DNA of 36,571 bases, taken from the NCBI GenBank assembly GCA_036637375.1, contig JAVWMQ010000016.1, positions 1-36,571 on the forward strand. The letters run 5' to 3'. The notes beneath the pieces were generated by a model. It saw only the letters and a list, made by a program, of their open reading frames with translations, had not been told where the DNA came from and ran no database searches. A program made the position numbers and the translations under genes. This stretch comes from JAVWMQ01 sp036637375. Its GTDB lineage: Bacteria > Bacillota > Clostridia > Peptostreptococcales > Anaerovoracaceae. Shown piece after piece: positions 15,594-24,159 of this stretch (its first letter is position 1; each line of letters starts with the position of its first letter).

Positions 15594-16880
15594 ATGTATA
15601 TTGAAGACGTATTAGCAAGAGAAGTTCTTGATTCAAGAGGTAACCCTACAGTTGAAGTTGAAGTTTTACTTTCTGATGGTACAGAAGGAAGAGCAATCGT
15701 TCCATCTGGAGCATCAACAGGAATTCATGAAGCTGTTGAATTAAGAGATGGTGACAAATCTAGATACCTAGGCAAAGGTACATTAAAAGCAGTTGAAAAT
15801 GTAAATGATATCATTGCAGAGGAAATTATGGGGCTTGATCCATTTGATCAAATTGGATTAGATAAGCTATTAATCGATCTAGACGGAACACCAAACAAAT
15901 CTAAATTGGGAGCTAACGCAATACTTGGTGTATCAATGGCAGTAGCAAGAGCAGCAGCAGATGCTATCGGGCTTCCATTGTTCCAGTATTTAGGTGGAGT
16001 TAATGGCAAAACATTACCAACACCGATGATGAACATTCTAAATGGTGGATCTCACGCAGATAATACTGTAGATATTCAAGAATTTATGATTATGCCTGTT
16101 GGCGCAGAAAGCTTTAGAGAAGCTCTAAGATGTGGTGCAGAAATTTTCCATAGTCTAAAAGCAGTTCTAAAAGAAAAAGGTTTGAACACAGCAGTTGGTG
16201 ATGAAGGTGGATTTGCGCCAAACTTAAAAACTAACGAAGAAGCTATAATGGTTATTATAGAAGCAATCAACAATGCAGGATATAAGCCAGGCGAAGATGT
16301 TCGTATTGCACTTGATGCAGCTGCAAGTGAATTTTATGATGCAGAAACTAACACATATAAGCTAGCTGGCGAAGGCGTTGTTAAAACAGCAGAAGAACTA
16401 GCAGATTACTATGTTATGTTATGTGAAAAATATCCAATCATTTCAATTGAAGATGGATTTGCAGAAGATGACTGGAATGGCTGGAAAATTATGACTGAAA
16501 AGCTAGGTGACAAAATTCAGATTGTAGGAGACGATTTGTTTGTTACAAATACAGAAAGACTTGTTCAGGGTATTGAAAAAAATATTGCTAACTCAATTCT
16601 AATCAAAGTAAATCAAATTGGAACATTAACAGAAACTTTTGATGCAATTGAAATGGCTAAAAAAGCTGGATATACTGCAGTTGTTTCTCACAGAAGTGGT
16701 GAAACAGAAGATACAACAATTGCAGATTTAGTTGTAGGCCTAAATGCAGGACAAATCAAAACTGGATCACTATCAAGAACTGATAGAATTGCAAAATATA
16801 ATCAGTTACTAAGAATTGAAGATATGCTAGGTGAAACTGCAAAATATGCAGGTATGGATGCTTTTTATAACATCAAATAA
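15594..16880 (+). CDS. eno: Enolase
   Basis: A 428-residue enzyme that dehydrates 2-phosphoglycerate to phosphoenolpyruvate, also a degradosome partner in Firmicutes. Visible are the N-terminal AREVLDSRGNPTVEVE, the mobile loop GASTGIHEA, GDEGGFAPN with the catalytic Glu, the metal ligands in DAAASEFY, SIEDGFAEDDW and VGDDLFVTN, and LIKVNQIGTL and SHRSGETEDT at the active site. AGGAGG lies before the ATG, 11 bases after tpiA. No terminator follows it; a new promoter for secG begins 12 bases later. Confidence 0.97.
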   Translation: MYIEDVLAREVLDSRGNPTVEVEVLLSDGTEGRAIVPSGASTGIHEAVELRDGDKSRYLGKGTLKAVENVNDIIAEEIMGLDPFDQIGLDKLLIDLDGTPNKSKLGANAILGVSMAVARAAADAIGLPLFQYLGGVNGKTLPTPMMNILNGGSHADNTVDIQEFMIMPVGAESFREALRCGAEIFHSLKAVLKEKGLNTAVGDEGGFAPNLKTNEEAIMVIIEAINNAGYKPGEDVRIALDAAASEFYDAETNTYKLAGEGVVKTAEELADYYVMLCEKYPIISIEDGFAEDDWNGWKIMTEKLGDKIQIVGDDLFVTNTERLVQGIEKNIANSILIKVNQIGTLTETFDAIEMAKKAGYTAVVSHRSGETEDTTIADLVVGLNAGQIKTGSLSRTDRIAKYNQLLRIEDMLGETAKYAGMDAFYNIK

Positions 16881-16892
16881 GAGCAATTTTAC

Positions 16893-16921
16893 TTGCGTAT
16901 CAAAATTCATTATGGTATAAT
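16893..16921 (+). promoter_or_regulatory. Promoter of secG
   Basis: TTGCGT (16893-16898), 17 bases, TATAAT (16916-16921), about 53 bases before ATG 16975. A small CAGCC/GGCTG hairpin (16932-16947) lies in the leader. Confidence 0.7.
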
Positions 16922-16974
16922 TCAGTAGTTACAGCCTTGTTTGGCTGATTAAATTATTGATTTGGAGGAAAAAT

Positions 16975-17208
16975 ATGAAAATTTTAATGGTTATTTTAGC
17001 ATTAGCTAGTTTAATATTAATCGGCAGCATCTTAATGCAATCAAGTAATAGTGATGGACTATCAGGTTCAATTGGTGGTGGTGCTGAGCAGTTATTTGGC
17101 AAAAAGAAAAGTAGAGGATACGATGCGATTTTAGGTAGAATTACTACAGTTGCAGCAGTATTGTTTATTGTACTTTCTGTTGTTATTGTAACAATGGAGC
17201 CTAAATAA
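16975..17208 (+). CDS. secG: Preprotein translocase subunit SecG
   Basis: A 77-residue membrane protein with two hydrophobic segments (about 2-20 and 51-72) and a Gly-rich, polar loop with GSIGGGAEQLFGKKK, the SecG hallmark. It assists SecYE-mediated export. The ATG at 16975 has GGAGG 7 bases upstream, whereas ATG 16957 lies before that site. The position after eno is the usual one in Firmicutes. The genes often found next to it, rnr and smpB, are not here. Confidence 0.93.
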   Translation: MKILMVILALASLILIGSILMQSSNSDGLSGSIGGGAEQLFGKKKSRGYDAILGRITTVAAVLFIVLSVVIVTMEPK

Positions 17209-17263
17209 GCTGCGCATGAGCTTAGTTATTTATTTAATTTTTTTATAAATTTCGCTAGATTCT

Positions 17264-17288
17264 AGAGGTGTCTTTTTGACGCCTCTTT
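17264..17288 (+). terminator. Possible weak terminator after secG
   Basis: A 9-bp stem (17264-17272 with 17278-17286) has one wobble and a TTTTT loop and is followed by only three T. Its right arm can also pair with 17289-17296 (ACG and CTC with GAG and CGT), an alternative fold in the hppA leader. Either leaky termination or attenuation is possible. Confidence 0.45.
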
Positions 17289-17318
17289 AGAGACGTTAAG
17301 CGAGAAGGAGGACTTTTT

Positions 17319-19337
17319 ATGAACATTTTAGCGATTATAGCGCCGGTATCGGCGGTGATTGCGCTAATCGTAGCTTTCGCATTAGCAAAGTGGATTAGCA
17401 ACGTGGATGAGGGCAATGACAGAATGAAAGAAATTGCCGGTTACATCAGAGAGGGTGCAATGGCATTCTTAATGAGAGAATACAAAACAATGGTAATTGT
17501 AATTGTAGTATTATTCTTATTAATAGGTTTTGCTCTTGGCTCTTGGATGACAGCTATTCTTTATGTTGTAGGTGCTTTATTATCAGTAATAGCAGGATAT
17601 TTCGGTATGAATGTTGCTACTAAAGGTAATGTTAGAACAGCACAGGCTGCAAAAGAAGAAGGCATGGTTAAAGCATTAGCTGTAGCCTTTAGATCAGGAG
17701 CTGTTATGGGTCTATGCGTTACAGGTCTAGGACTACTTGGACTTGGCGTTGTATTCTGTGTACTAGATTTAGCTACAGTACAGCAAACTGTAACAGGATT
17801 CGGACTTGGAGCATCATCAATGGCTCTATTTGGTAGAGTCGGTGGTGGTATCTACACTAAAGCTGCAGACGTTGGAGCAGACCTTGTAGGTAAAGTCGAA
17901 GCTGGAATTCCAGAAGATGACCCAAGAAACCCAGCAGTTATTGCAGACAATGTTGGTGACAATGTTGGTGACGTTGCAGGTATGGGATCTGACTTATTTG
18001 AATCTTATGTAGGTTCAATTATTTCAGCAATTACACTAGCGGCAGTTGCAGCAGTTAACTCAAATGGTATGTTTTCACAGGAAATAGCAGCACTATTCCC
18101 ACTTCTATTATCAGCAGTAGGAATCGTTGCATCAGTTATTGGTATTCTACTTGTTAGAGGTAAGGAAGGTGTAAATCCAGCCGCAGCTCTAAACATGGGT
18201 ACATATATTAGTGGAATTATAGTAATCATTGCGTCATTTGTACTAAGTAAATACTTACTTGGTGGATATACATATGCAATTGCAATTGTTTCAGGACTAG
18301 TTGTTGGTATTGCAATTGGTAAGATTACAGAAATTTATACATCAGCTGATTACAAATCAGTTAAAAAGATTGCTGACCAGTCTGAAACTGGAGCAGCTAC
18401 AACAATCATTAGCGGACTAGGCGTTGGAATGCTTTCAACAGTATGGCCAATATTCTGTATCGCAGCAGGAATCTATGTTGCATATTACTTTGCAGGACTT
18501 TATGGTATTGCTCTTGCAGCGGTAGGTATGCTTTCAACAGCAGGTATGACAGTAGCAGTAGATGCTTACGGTCCTGTTTCAGATAATGCTGGTGGTATTG
18601 CAGAAATGTCAGAACTTCCTCATGAAGTTAGAGAAATTACTGACAAATTAGACTCAGTTGGTAACACAACAGCAGCTATTGGTAAAGGTTTTGCTATTGG
18701 TTCAGCTGCACTTACAGCTTTAGCACTATTTGCATCTTATGCAACAGTTGCTCAAATCTCAACAATTAGCTTATTAGAACCAATTGTAATTGTAGGACTA
18801 TTCATTGGAGCAATGCTTCCATTCATGTTCTCTGCATTAACAATGAATTCAGTTGGTAAAGCGGCATTTGAAATGATAGAAGAAGTAAGAAGACAATTTA
18901 GAGAAGATAAAGGAATTATGGAGGGTACATCAAAACCTGATTATGCACGTTGTGTAGATATTTCTACATTAGCTGCATTAAAGGAAATGGTAGCACCTGG
19001 ATTAATCGCAATTGTTGCTCCTCTAGCTGTAGGTATTATTCTTGGAGTTGAAGCTCTAGGTGGAATGCTTGCAGGAGCACTTTCATCAGGTGTATTATTA
19101 GCTATTATGATGGCTAACGCTGGTGGTGCTTGGGATAATGCAAAGAAATTCATCGAAGAAGGTAATCATGGTGGCAAAGGCTCTGATGCTCATAAAGCTG
19201 CAGTTGTTGGTGATACTGTAGGAGATCCATTTAAGGATACTTCTGGTCCATCTATCAACATTTTAATCAAGCTTATGACTATCGTTGCTGTAGTATTCGC
19301 TCCACTATTTGTTCAAATCGGTGGATTAATCGGATAA
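17319..19337 (+). CDS. hppA: Membrane-bound pyrophosphatase, K+-dependent, probably Na+-pumping
   Basis: A 672-residue, roughly 16-span pump that uses pyrophosphate hydrolysis to move ions. The hydrolytic centre is visible as DVGADLVGKVEAGIPEDDP and ADNVGDNVGDVAGMG in the middle, and as the C-terminal GDTVGDPFKDTSGPS. GNTTAA (near residue 450), with Ala rather than Lys, is the mark of K+-dependent enzymes. The VAGMGSDLFESYVGS segment resembles Na+-pumping members rather than the CAGMAADLFETY type of proton pumps. The ion choice is an inference. It has its own AGGAGG and ends at a strong terminator. Confidence 0.95.
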   Translation: MNILAIIAPVSAVIALIVAFALAKWISNVDEGNDRMKEIAGYIREGAMAFLMREYKTMVIVIVVLFLLIGFALGSWMTAILYVVGALLSVIAGYFGMNVATKGNVRTAQAAKEEGMVKALAVAFRSGAVMGLCVTGLGLLGLGVVFCVLDLATVQQTVTGFGLGASSMALFGRVGGGIYTKAADVGADLVGKVEAGIPEDDPRNPAVIADNVGDNVGDVAGMGSDLFESYVGSIISAITLAAVAAVNSNGMFSQEIAALFPLLLSAVGIVASVIGILLVRGKEGVNPAAALNMGTYISGIIVIIASFVLSKYLLGGYTYAIAIVSGLVVGIAIGKITEIYTSADYKSVKKIADQSETGAATTIISGLGVGMLSTVWPIFCIAAGIYVAYYFAGLYGIALAAVGMLSTAGMTVAVDAYGPVSDNAGGIAEMSELPHEVREITDKLDSVGNTTAAIGKGFAIGSAALTALALFASYATVAQISTISLLEPIVIVGLFIGAMLPFMFSALTMNSVGKAAFEMIEEVRRQFREDKGIMEGTSKPDYARCVDISTLAALKEMVAPGLIAIVAPLAVGIILGVEALGGMLAGALSSGVLLAIMMANAGGAWDNAKKFIEEGNHGGKGSDAHKAAVVGDTVGDPFKDTSGPSINILIKLMTIVAVVFAPLFVQIGGLIG

Positions 19338-19354
19338 TAATTAATATTTAAATT

Positions 19355-19402
19355 AGACCCTATGAAGAAACCTATTAGAGGATTTTGCGTAGGGTCTTTT
19401 TT
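19355..19402 (+). terminator. Rho-independent terminator after hppA
   Basis: AGACCCTA (19355-19362) pairs with TAGGGTCT (19390-19397), extended by two further pairs around a 23-base loop, and is followed by six T (19397-19402). Confidence 0.88.
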
Positions 19403-19422
19403 CTTAGAAAAAGGAGAAAAGA

Positions 19423-19722
19423 ATGGTACCAAAGCTTACAAGTAAGGAACGAAACCTTCAAATTCGCAAGGAAGCTGTTGTCTCTATTATAATGTATATT
19501 GCTTTCTTTTTATGGTGGTATTTCACAGGTTATGGAATAGGAGAAAAAAATAACGAGAATTTTGGCTATGTATTTGGATTACCTATGTGGTTCTTTTTAA
19601 GCTGCATTGTAGGGTATGTTTTGTTTTGTATAGCAGTTGTAATTGTAGTCAAAAAAGTTTTCAAAGATTTTGACCTAGAGGAAACTAAGGAAGAAATAAA
19701 CCGAACAGAAGGGGGCCAATAA
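19423..19722 (+). CDS. YhdT/DUF997 small membrane protein, partner of PanF
   Basis: A 99-residue protein with two membrane segments (about 20-38 and 48-75) and an acidic C-terminus. The YhdT family typically sits directly upstream of the sodium/pantothenate symporter, as here, where its TAA is followed at once by the ATG of panF. It may be an accessory subunit; its molecular role has not been established from sequence. AAAGGAG precedes the ATG. Confidence 0.85.
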   Translation: MVPKLTSKERNLQIRKEAVVSIIMYIAFFLWWYFTGYGIGEKNNENFGYVFGLPMWFFLSCIVGYVLFCIAVVIVVKKVFKDFDLEETKEEINRTEGGQ

Positions 19723-21234
19723 ATGTCAACATATTCAATTATATTAATAACTGTACTTGTTATATACCTAATGGCAAACCTTGTAATTGGTCTTTATGTT
19801 AGTAAAAAACAAGCAGAGATAGACGAAAAAGATGGTAAAGGGTTTATTAACAACTATTTCATTGGTGGTAGATCTATGGGTGGATTAGTGCTTGCAATGA
19901 CTCTTGTTGCTACATTTACAAGTGCAAGTAGTTTTATTGGTGGACCTGGAGTTGCATATTCAAAGGGTTTAGTATGGGTATATTTATCAATGATACAAGT
20001 ACCTACAGCCTTTATAATATTAAGTGTTTTAGGCAAAAAATTTGCAATCATTTCAAGGAAAACAGAAGCGGTTACAGTAACAGACTATTTGCGTGCGAGA
20101 TATAAATCACCTGCAGTAGTTATAATATCATCAGTAGCGTTGGTGTTGTTTTTTATTGCACAGATGATGTCTCAATTTATTGGAGGAGCAGTACTTTTTG
20201 AATCAATTACAGGGCTACCATATGTATATGGTTTATTGCTTTTTGGAGCAATTGTAATCATTTACACAACAATTGGAGGGTTTAAGGCGGTAACAACAAC
20301 AGATACAATTCAGGGAATAATAATGCTTTTGGGGAGTGTTATTATACTGTTTACAGTAGTATCAGTTGGCGGCGGATTTGATGCAATAGTAGAAAAATTA
20401 AATGTTGTAAATCCAAACTGGAGTGATGTGACTCAAGGCGGGAATACCCTTAAACCATATGTTATGTCATTTTGGGTTCTAGTTGGAGTAGGTGTACTGG
20501 GTCTTCCACAAACAGCAGTAAGAGGCATGGGCTTTAAAGATACAAAATCATTACATAATGCGATTATATACGGGACTGTAGTTGTGGGAATGTTAATGCT
20601 AGTAATGCATTTATCAGGAGTTTTTGCTCCAGCTATTTTGACACCAGAAGAAGTTGGTGCATCTACAGACTATGTGATACCTAAATTAGTTCTGAAATAT
20701 ATGAACCCAGTAGTGGCAGGACTGTTTATTGCTGCACCATTATCGGCCGTAATGTCAACAGTTTCTTCACTTCTAATTTTAGCATCAGCGGCAATTGTTA
20801 AGGATTTATATTTGAACTATATCGCAGTGAAAAAGCCTAGTGAAGTGGAAACTATAGATGAAAAATTTGAAAAAAAGATAGGTAAGCTGAGTATGATAAC
20901 TACATTTATCATTGGTGTGATTGTTTTTGTATTTACAATTTATCCCCCAGATTTAATAGTTTGGATAAACTTATTTGCGATGGGAGGGCTAGAGTGTGCA
21001 TTTTTGTGTCCAATATTATTTGGGCTTTATTGGAAAAAAGCTAACAAAACTGGTGCTACTTTGTCATCTATTTTAGGGGTTGCATCATTTATAATATTGA
21101 GTAGTTTTGGGGTTAGTATATTTGGGACAACTCCAATAGTCCCTTCAATTTTAATTGCAATAATTACCTTTATTGTTGGAAGTTTACTAGGTAAAGATAC
21201 CGATGATGAGACATTAAAAATATTTTTTGATTAA
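19723..21234 (+). CDS. panF: Sodium/pantothenate symporter
   Basis: A 503-residue member of the sodium:solute symporter family with about 13 membrane spans. FIGGRSMGGLVLAMTLVAT and TSASSFIGGPGVAY are the Na+/substrate-site region, and IYTTIGGFKAVTTTD is the signature of the PanF branch. It imports pantothenate for coenzyme A synthesis at the cost of the sodium gradient, which the neighbouring pyrophosphatase may help maintain. It starts on the base after the YhdT stop. Another sodium-coupled substrate cannot be ruled out, but the YhdT pairing supports pantothenate. Confidence 0.9.
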   Translation: MSTYSIILITVLVIYLMANLVIGLYVSKKQAEIDEKDGKGFINNYFIGGRSMGGLVLAMTLVATFTSASSFIGGPGVAYSKGLVWVYLSMIQVPTAFIILSVLGKKFAIISRKTEAVTVTDYLRARYKSPAVVIISSVALVLFFIAQMMSQFIGGAVLFESITGLPYVYGLLLFGAIVIIYTTIGGFKAVTTTDTIQGIIMLLGSVIILFTVVSVGGGFDAIVEKLNVVNPNWSDVTQGGNTLKPYVMSFWVLVGVGVLGLPQTAVRGMGFKDTKSLHNAIIYGTVVVGMLMLVMHLSGVFAPAILTPEEVGASTDYVIPKLVLKYMNPVVAGLFIAAPLSAVMSTVSSLLILASAAIVKDLYLNYIAVKKPSEVETIDEKFEKKIGKLSMITTFIIGVIVFVFTIYPPDLIVWINLFAMGGLECAFLCPILFGLYWKKANKTGATLSSILGVASFIILSSFGVSIFGTTPIVPSILIAIITFIVGSLLGKDTDDETLKIFFD

Positions 21235-21243
21235 TTAAAAACT

Positions 21244-21274
21244 ATAGGAAAGTTGTGACTTTCCTATTTTTTTT
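21244..21274 (+). terminator. Rho-independent terminator after panF
   Basis: A perfect 10-bp stem (21244-21253 with 21258-21267) with a TGTG loop, followed by eight T (21267-21274). Confidence 0.93.
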
Positions 21275-21319
21275 GAAATTTTATGTTTGAAGTAAACAAA
21301 AAAGGTACAAATATAAGAG

Positions 21320-21347
21320 TGGAAAATTTCAAAGGATATGATAAAAT
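21320..21347 (+). promoter_or_regulatory. Possible extended -10 promoter of cysK
   Basis: TGGAAA (21320-21325), 16 bases, then TAAAAT (21342-21347) preceded by TG one base away, the extended -10 form. The leader would be only about 18 bases. No T-box or SAM riboswitch fits in this space. Confidence 0.45.
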
Positions 21348-21371
21348 GTAAATAAAGAAAGGGTGATTATT

Positions 21372-22298
21372 ATGAGTAATATAGCAAGAAGTTTAACAGA
21401 TTTAATTGGCAAGACACCATTATTAGCACTAGAAAGATATGGTGCAGAGTTTGGTGGTAATATTTTAGCAAAGTTAGAGGCAATGAATCCGGGGGGAAGT
21501 GCAAAAGACAGAGTTGCAAAATCTATGATTGAGGATGCTGAAGCAAGAGGTATTTTACATGAAGGTAGTGTTATTATTGAACCTACTAGTGGGAATACTG
21601 GTATTGGAATTGCAGCTGTAGCAACAGCTAAAGGTTATAGAACAATTTTAACAATGCCTGAGACAATGAGTATTGAGAGAAGAAACTTATTGGCAGCATA
21701 TGGTGCTGAGCTAGTATTAACTCCAGGCAAGGAAGGAATGATCGGAGCGGTTAAGAAAGCTGAAGAGCTTGCAGAAACAATGGCAAACCCATTTATTCCA
21801 GCCCAGTTTGATAATCCAGCTAATCCAAAAGCTCATAGAGAAACAACAGGTCCTGAAATATGGGAAGATACAGATGGTAATGTTGATATTTTGGTTTCTG
21901 CAATTGGAACGGGTGGAACATTAACTGGAACAGGGCAATATTTAAAGACTAAAAACCCTAATTTAAAGATTGTAGCAGTAGAGCCAGCAGCATCTCCGTT
22001 ATTATCAAAGGGAGAAGCTGGTCCTCATGGATTGCAAGGAATTGGTGCCAATTTTGTACCAAGTATTTTGGACAAGGCTTTAATTGATGAAATTATCTGT
22101 GTAACAGAAGACGAAGCGTATCAAGAAGCAAACCTATTAACTAAAAAGGAAGGTGTTCTTTGCGGAATTTCATCAGGTGCAGCGTTATATGCCGCAAAAG
22201 TAATGGCTATGCGTAGTGAAAACAAGGGCAAGAATATTGTCGTTGTACTACCAGATACAGGAGAAAGGTACCTATCAACTAAATTATTTAATAGATAA
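21372..22298 (+). CDS. cysK: Cysteine synthase A (O-acetylserine sulfhydrylase)
   Basis: 308 residues from ATG 21372; GTG 21363 lies inside the AAAGGGTG ribosome binding site and was not chosen. A PLP enzyme joining sulfide to O-acetylserine. K45 in NPGGSAKDR binds the cofactor, TSGNTGIG (72-79) holds the substrate, and GTGGTLTGTGQYL is the phosphate loop. The C-terminal GISSGAAL completes the fold. It is followed after 18 bases by the metallo-hydrolase gene. It is monofunctional and of typical length, with no cystathionine synthase extension. Confidence 0.95.
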   Translation: MSNIARSLTDLIGKTPLLALERYGAEFGGNILAKLEAMNPGGSAKDRVAKSMIEDAEARGILHEGSVIIEPTSGNTGIGIAAVATAKGYRTILTMPETMSIERRNLLAAYGAELVLTPGKEGMIGAVKKAEELAETMANPFIPAQFDNPANPKAHRETTGPEIWEDTDGNVDILVSAIGTGGTLTGTGQYLKTKNPNLKIVAVEPAASPLLSKGEAGPHGLQGIGANFVPSILDKALIDEIICVTEDEAYQEANLLTKKEGVLCGISSGAALYAAKVMAMRSENKGKNIVVVLPDTGERYLSTKLFNR

Positions 22299-22316
22299 AT
22301 AAGAAGGGAGACCGTT

Positions 22317-23957
22317 ATGAAGATTAAATTTTGCGGAGCAGCTACAGGGGTCACTGGATCATGTCATTTAATAACTAGTGGAACGCACAAAGTTTTACTT
22401 GATTGTGGGCAGTTCCAAGGTGGGAAAGCACAAGAGGAACAAAACTTCGAAAACTTTCCTTTTGATCCATCAGAAATAGACTGTGTTGTGTTGAGCCATG
22501 CCCATATAGACCATTGTGGTCGAATTCCTTTACTTGTAAAAAGGGGTTTTAGAGGTGAAATTTATTGCACCGATGCAACGGCGGACTTGTTGGAGATTAT
22601 GCTAAAGGACAGCGGATATATCCACGAGAAAGAAGCAGAATGGAAGAACAAAAAGAATCTGAGAGCGGGTAAACCATTAATAGAACCACTGTACACATTT
22701 AATGATGCGGTAGAATCATTAAAATATATTAAACCTGTACTATATGACCAGCTAATTGATATAAATGAAAAAATGCATATTGTATTTAATGATGCAGGAC
22801 ATATACTGGGTTCAGCAATAACTGAACTATGGGTAGAAGAAGAAGGCAAAACTTCAAAAATTGTTTTTTCTGGAGATATTGGAGTTAAAGGCAGACCTAT
22901 CTTGCGAGATCCAACTATTATAAAATCAGCGGATGTTGTAATAATGGAAACTACATATGGTAACAGACTTCACCCAGAAGAAGGAAACGGTATAGAGGAC
23001 TTAATTAAAATAATTGTAAAAACTGCCAAAAGAGGAGGCACTATTGTAATTCCTTCATTTGCAGTTGGAAGAACTCAAGAATTAATTTATGAATTAAATA
23101 AATTTTATGATGAAAACAACAAGTACCATAGAGAGCTTGATGGTTTAAAAGTTTACATTGATAGTCCAATGGCAACCAATGCAACAGAAGTATTCAAAAA
23201 GAATGCCCAAGTATTTGATGAGGAAGCTAAGAACTTTTTGATGCGTGGCGATAATCCACTGGATTTTGTTGGGCTAAAGTTTACTAAAACAACAGCTGAA
23301 TCACAAATGCTTAATGTTGATAAATCTCCAAAGATCATAATTTCTGCAAGTGGAATGTGTGAGGCAGGTAGAATTAGACATCATCTAAAACATAATTTGT
23401 GGGATCGCAAGTCTAGCATTGTGTTTGTTGGATATCAAGCAGAAGGAACTTTAGGAAAACGTCTAGTTGAAGGTCAAAAGGATGTTACTTTATTTGGAGA
23501 ATCGATTCATGTAAATGCTGAAATTCACAATTTAGAAGGCTTTTCTGGACATGCAGACAAAGATGGTCTAATTAATTGGATTTCTGGATTTATAAAAAAA
23601 CCAAAACAAGTTTTTTTAGTTCATGGTGAACTTGAAAGCAAAGAAGTCTTTGCAAGGACTATAAAAGAGCAATTGGGATATGAACCAGTTGTTGTAAAAG
23701 GTTATTCTGAATACGAAATAGAATCAGCAACTCTTTTAAATATGGAAGAAGTCCTAAAGGCAGAAATTAAGGACAATGCAATTGAGGATATCAAAAAGCG
23801 CATTGCGACAATTCATGATGATCTTGAAAAAGTACTTTATAATACAAGTCTTTCTATGGGGGAAGATATTGATATTGAAAAGGTTAAAAAGATTAATAAT
23901 CAATTGCTAGAAATAGAAAAAGGAACAATTAATTTAAGTACAGCTATATCAAAATAA
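22317..23957 (+). CDS. MBL-fold/beta-CASP RNA-processing metallo-hydrolase
   Basis: A 546-residue zinc enzyme with HAHIDH (61-66), DAGHILGSA, and SGDIGVKGRP carrying the metal-ligand Asp. A beta-CASP insert follows (FAVGRTQELIYELN, SPMATNATEVF, IISASGMCEAGRI) and then the C-terminal RNA-specificity part (FSGHADKDGL, VFLVHGE). It belongs to the group of CPSF73-like nucleases of bacteria and is distinct from RNase J. The last 70 residues are a charged helical extension. A role in RNA maturation or decay is known for the family; its particular substrate is not. GGGAG precedes the ATG, shortly after cysK. Confidence 0.9.
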   Translation: MKIKFCGAATGVTGSCHLITSGTHKVLLDCGQFQGGKAQEEQNFENFPFDPSEIDCVVLSHAHIDHCGRIPLLVKRGFRGEIYCTDATADLLEIMLKDSGYIHEKEAEWKNKKNLRAGKPLIEPLYTFNDAVESLKYIKPVLYDQLIDINEKMHIVFNDAGHILGSAITELWVEEEGKTSKIVFSGDIGVKGRPILRDPTIIKSADVVIMETTYGNRLHPEEGNGIEDLIKIIVKTAKRGGTIVIPSFAVGRTQELIYELNKFYDENNKYHRELDGLKVYIDSPMATNATEVFKKNAQVFDEEAKNFLMRGDNPLDFVGLKFTKTTAESQMLNVDKSPKIIISASGMCEAGRIRHHLKHNLWDRKSSIVFVGYQAEGTLGKRLVEGQKDVTLFGESIHVNAEIHNLEGFSGHADKDGLINWISGFIKKPKQVFLVHGELESKEVFARTIKEQLGYEPVVVKGYSEYEIESATLLNMEEVLKAEIKDNAIEDIKKRIATIHDDLEKVLYNTSLSMGEDIDIEKVKKINNQLLEIEKGTINLSTAISK

Positions 23958-23970
23958 AAATAATAGAGTG

Positions 23971-24007
23971 AAAAGCCTGTAATCTCAATGAGATTACAGG
24001 CTTTTTT
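23971..24007 (+). terminator. Rho-independent terminator after the metallo-hydrolase
   Basis: A perfect 16-bp stem (23971-23986 with 23990-24005), a 3-base loop and a T run. It insulates the upstream operon from the IS200 element. Confidence 0.95.
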
Positions 24008-24058
24008 AATTATGGGCTTTAAGCCTGTTGAGCTCGCAAAGCGTGCGAAACAAGAAAC

Positions 24059-24075
24059 CACCCGCTATGCGGGTG
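24059..24075. repeat. Left-end hairpin of the IS200 element
   Basis: CACCCGC-TAT-GCGGGTG, a perfect 7-bp stem. IS200/IS605 transposases recognise such subterminal hairpins. The right end has the same hairpin with the loop-closing pair changed from C-G to T-A. Confidence 0.85.
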
Positions 24076-24097
24076 CGCGTTGATGGTTATACCAAAA

Positions 24098-24157
24098 AGT
24101 CTCCCATTCTGATACAATGAGGTTGTTCAAGCTTCATTGTAATAAAGAAAGGAGACT
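24098..24157 (+). promoter_or_regulatory. Leader stem-loop sequestering the transposase ribosome binding site
   Basis: AGTCTCC (24098-24104) pairs with GGAGACT (24151-24157), the tnpA Shine-Dalgarno region 2 bases before the ATG. TTCT/AGAA (24107-24110 with 24146-24149) and an 11-bp inner stem (24113-24123 with 24131-24141) extend it. A comparable translation-blocking leader is known in IS200. Confidence 0.8.
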
Positions 24158-24159
24158 CT

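Noticed and set aside
21275..21371. T-box or SAM riboswitch upstream of cysK
   Set aside because: The space between the panF terminator and the ribosome binding site is under 80 bases and holds no T-box sequence or terminator.
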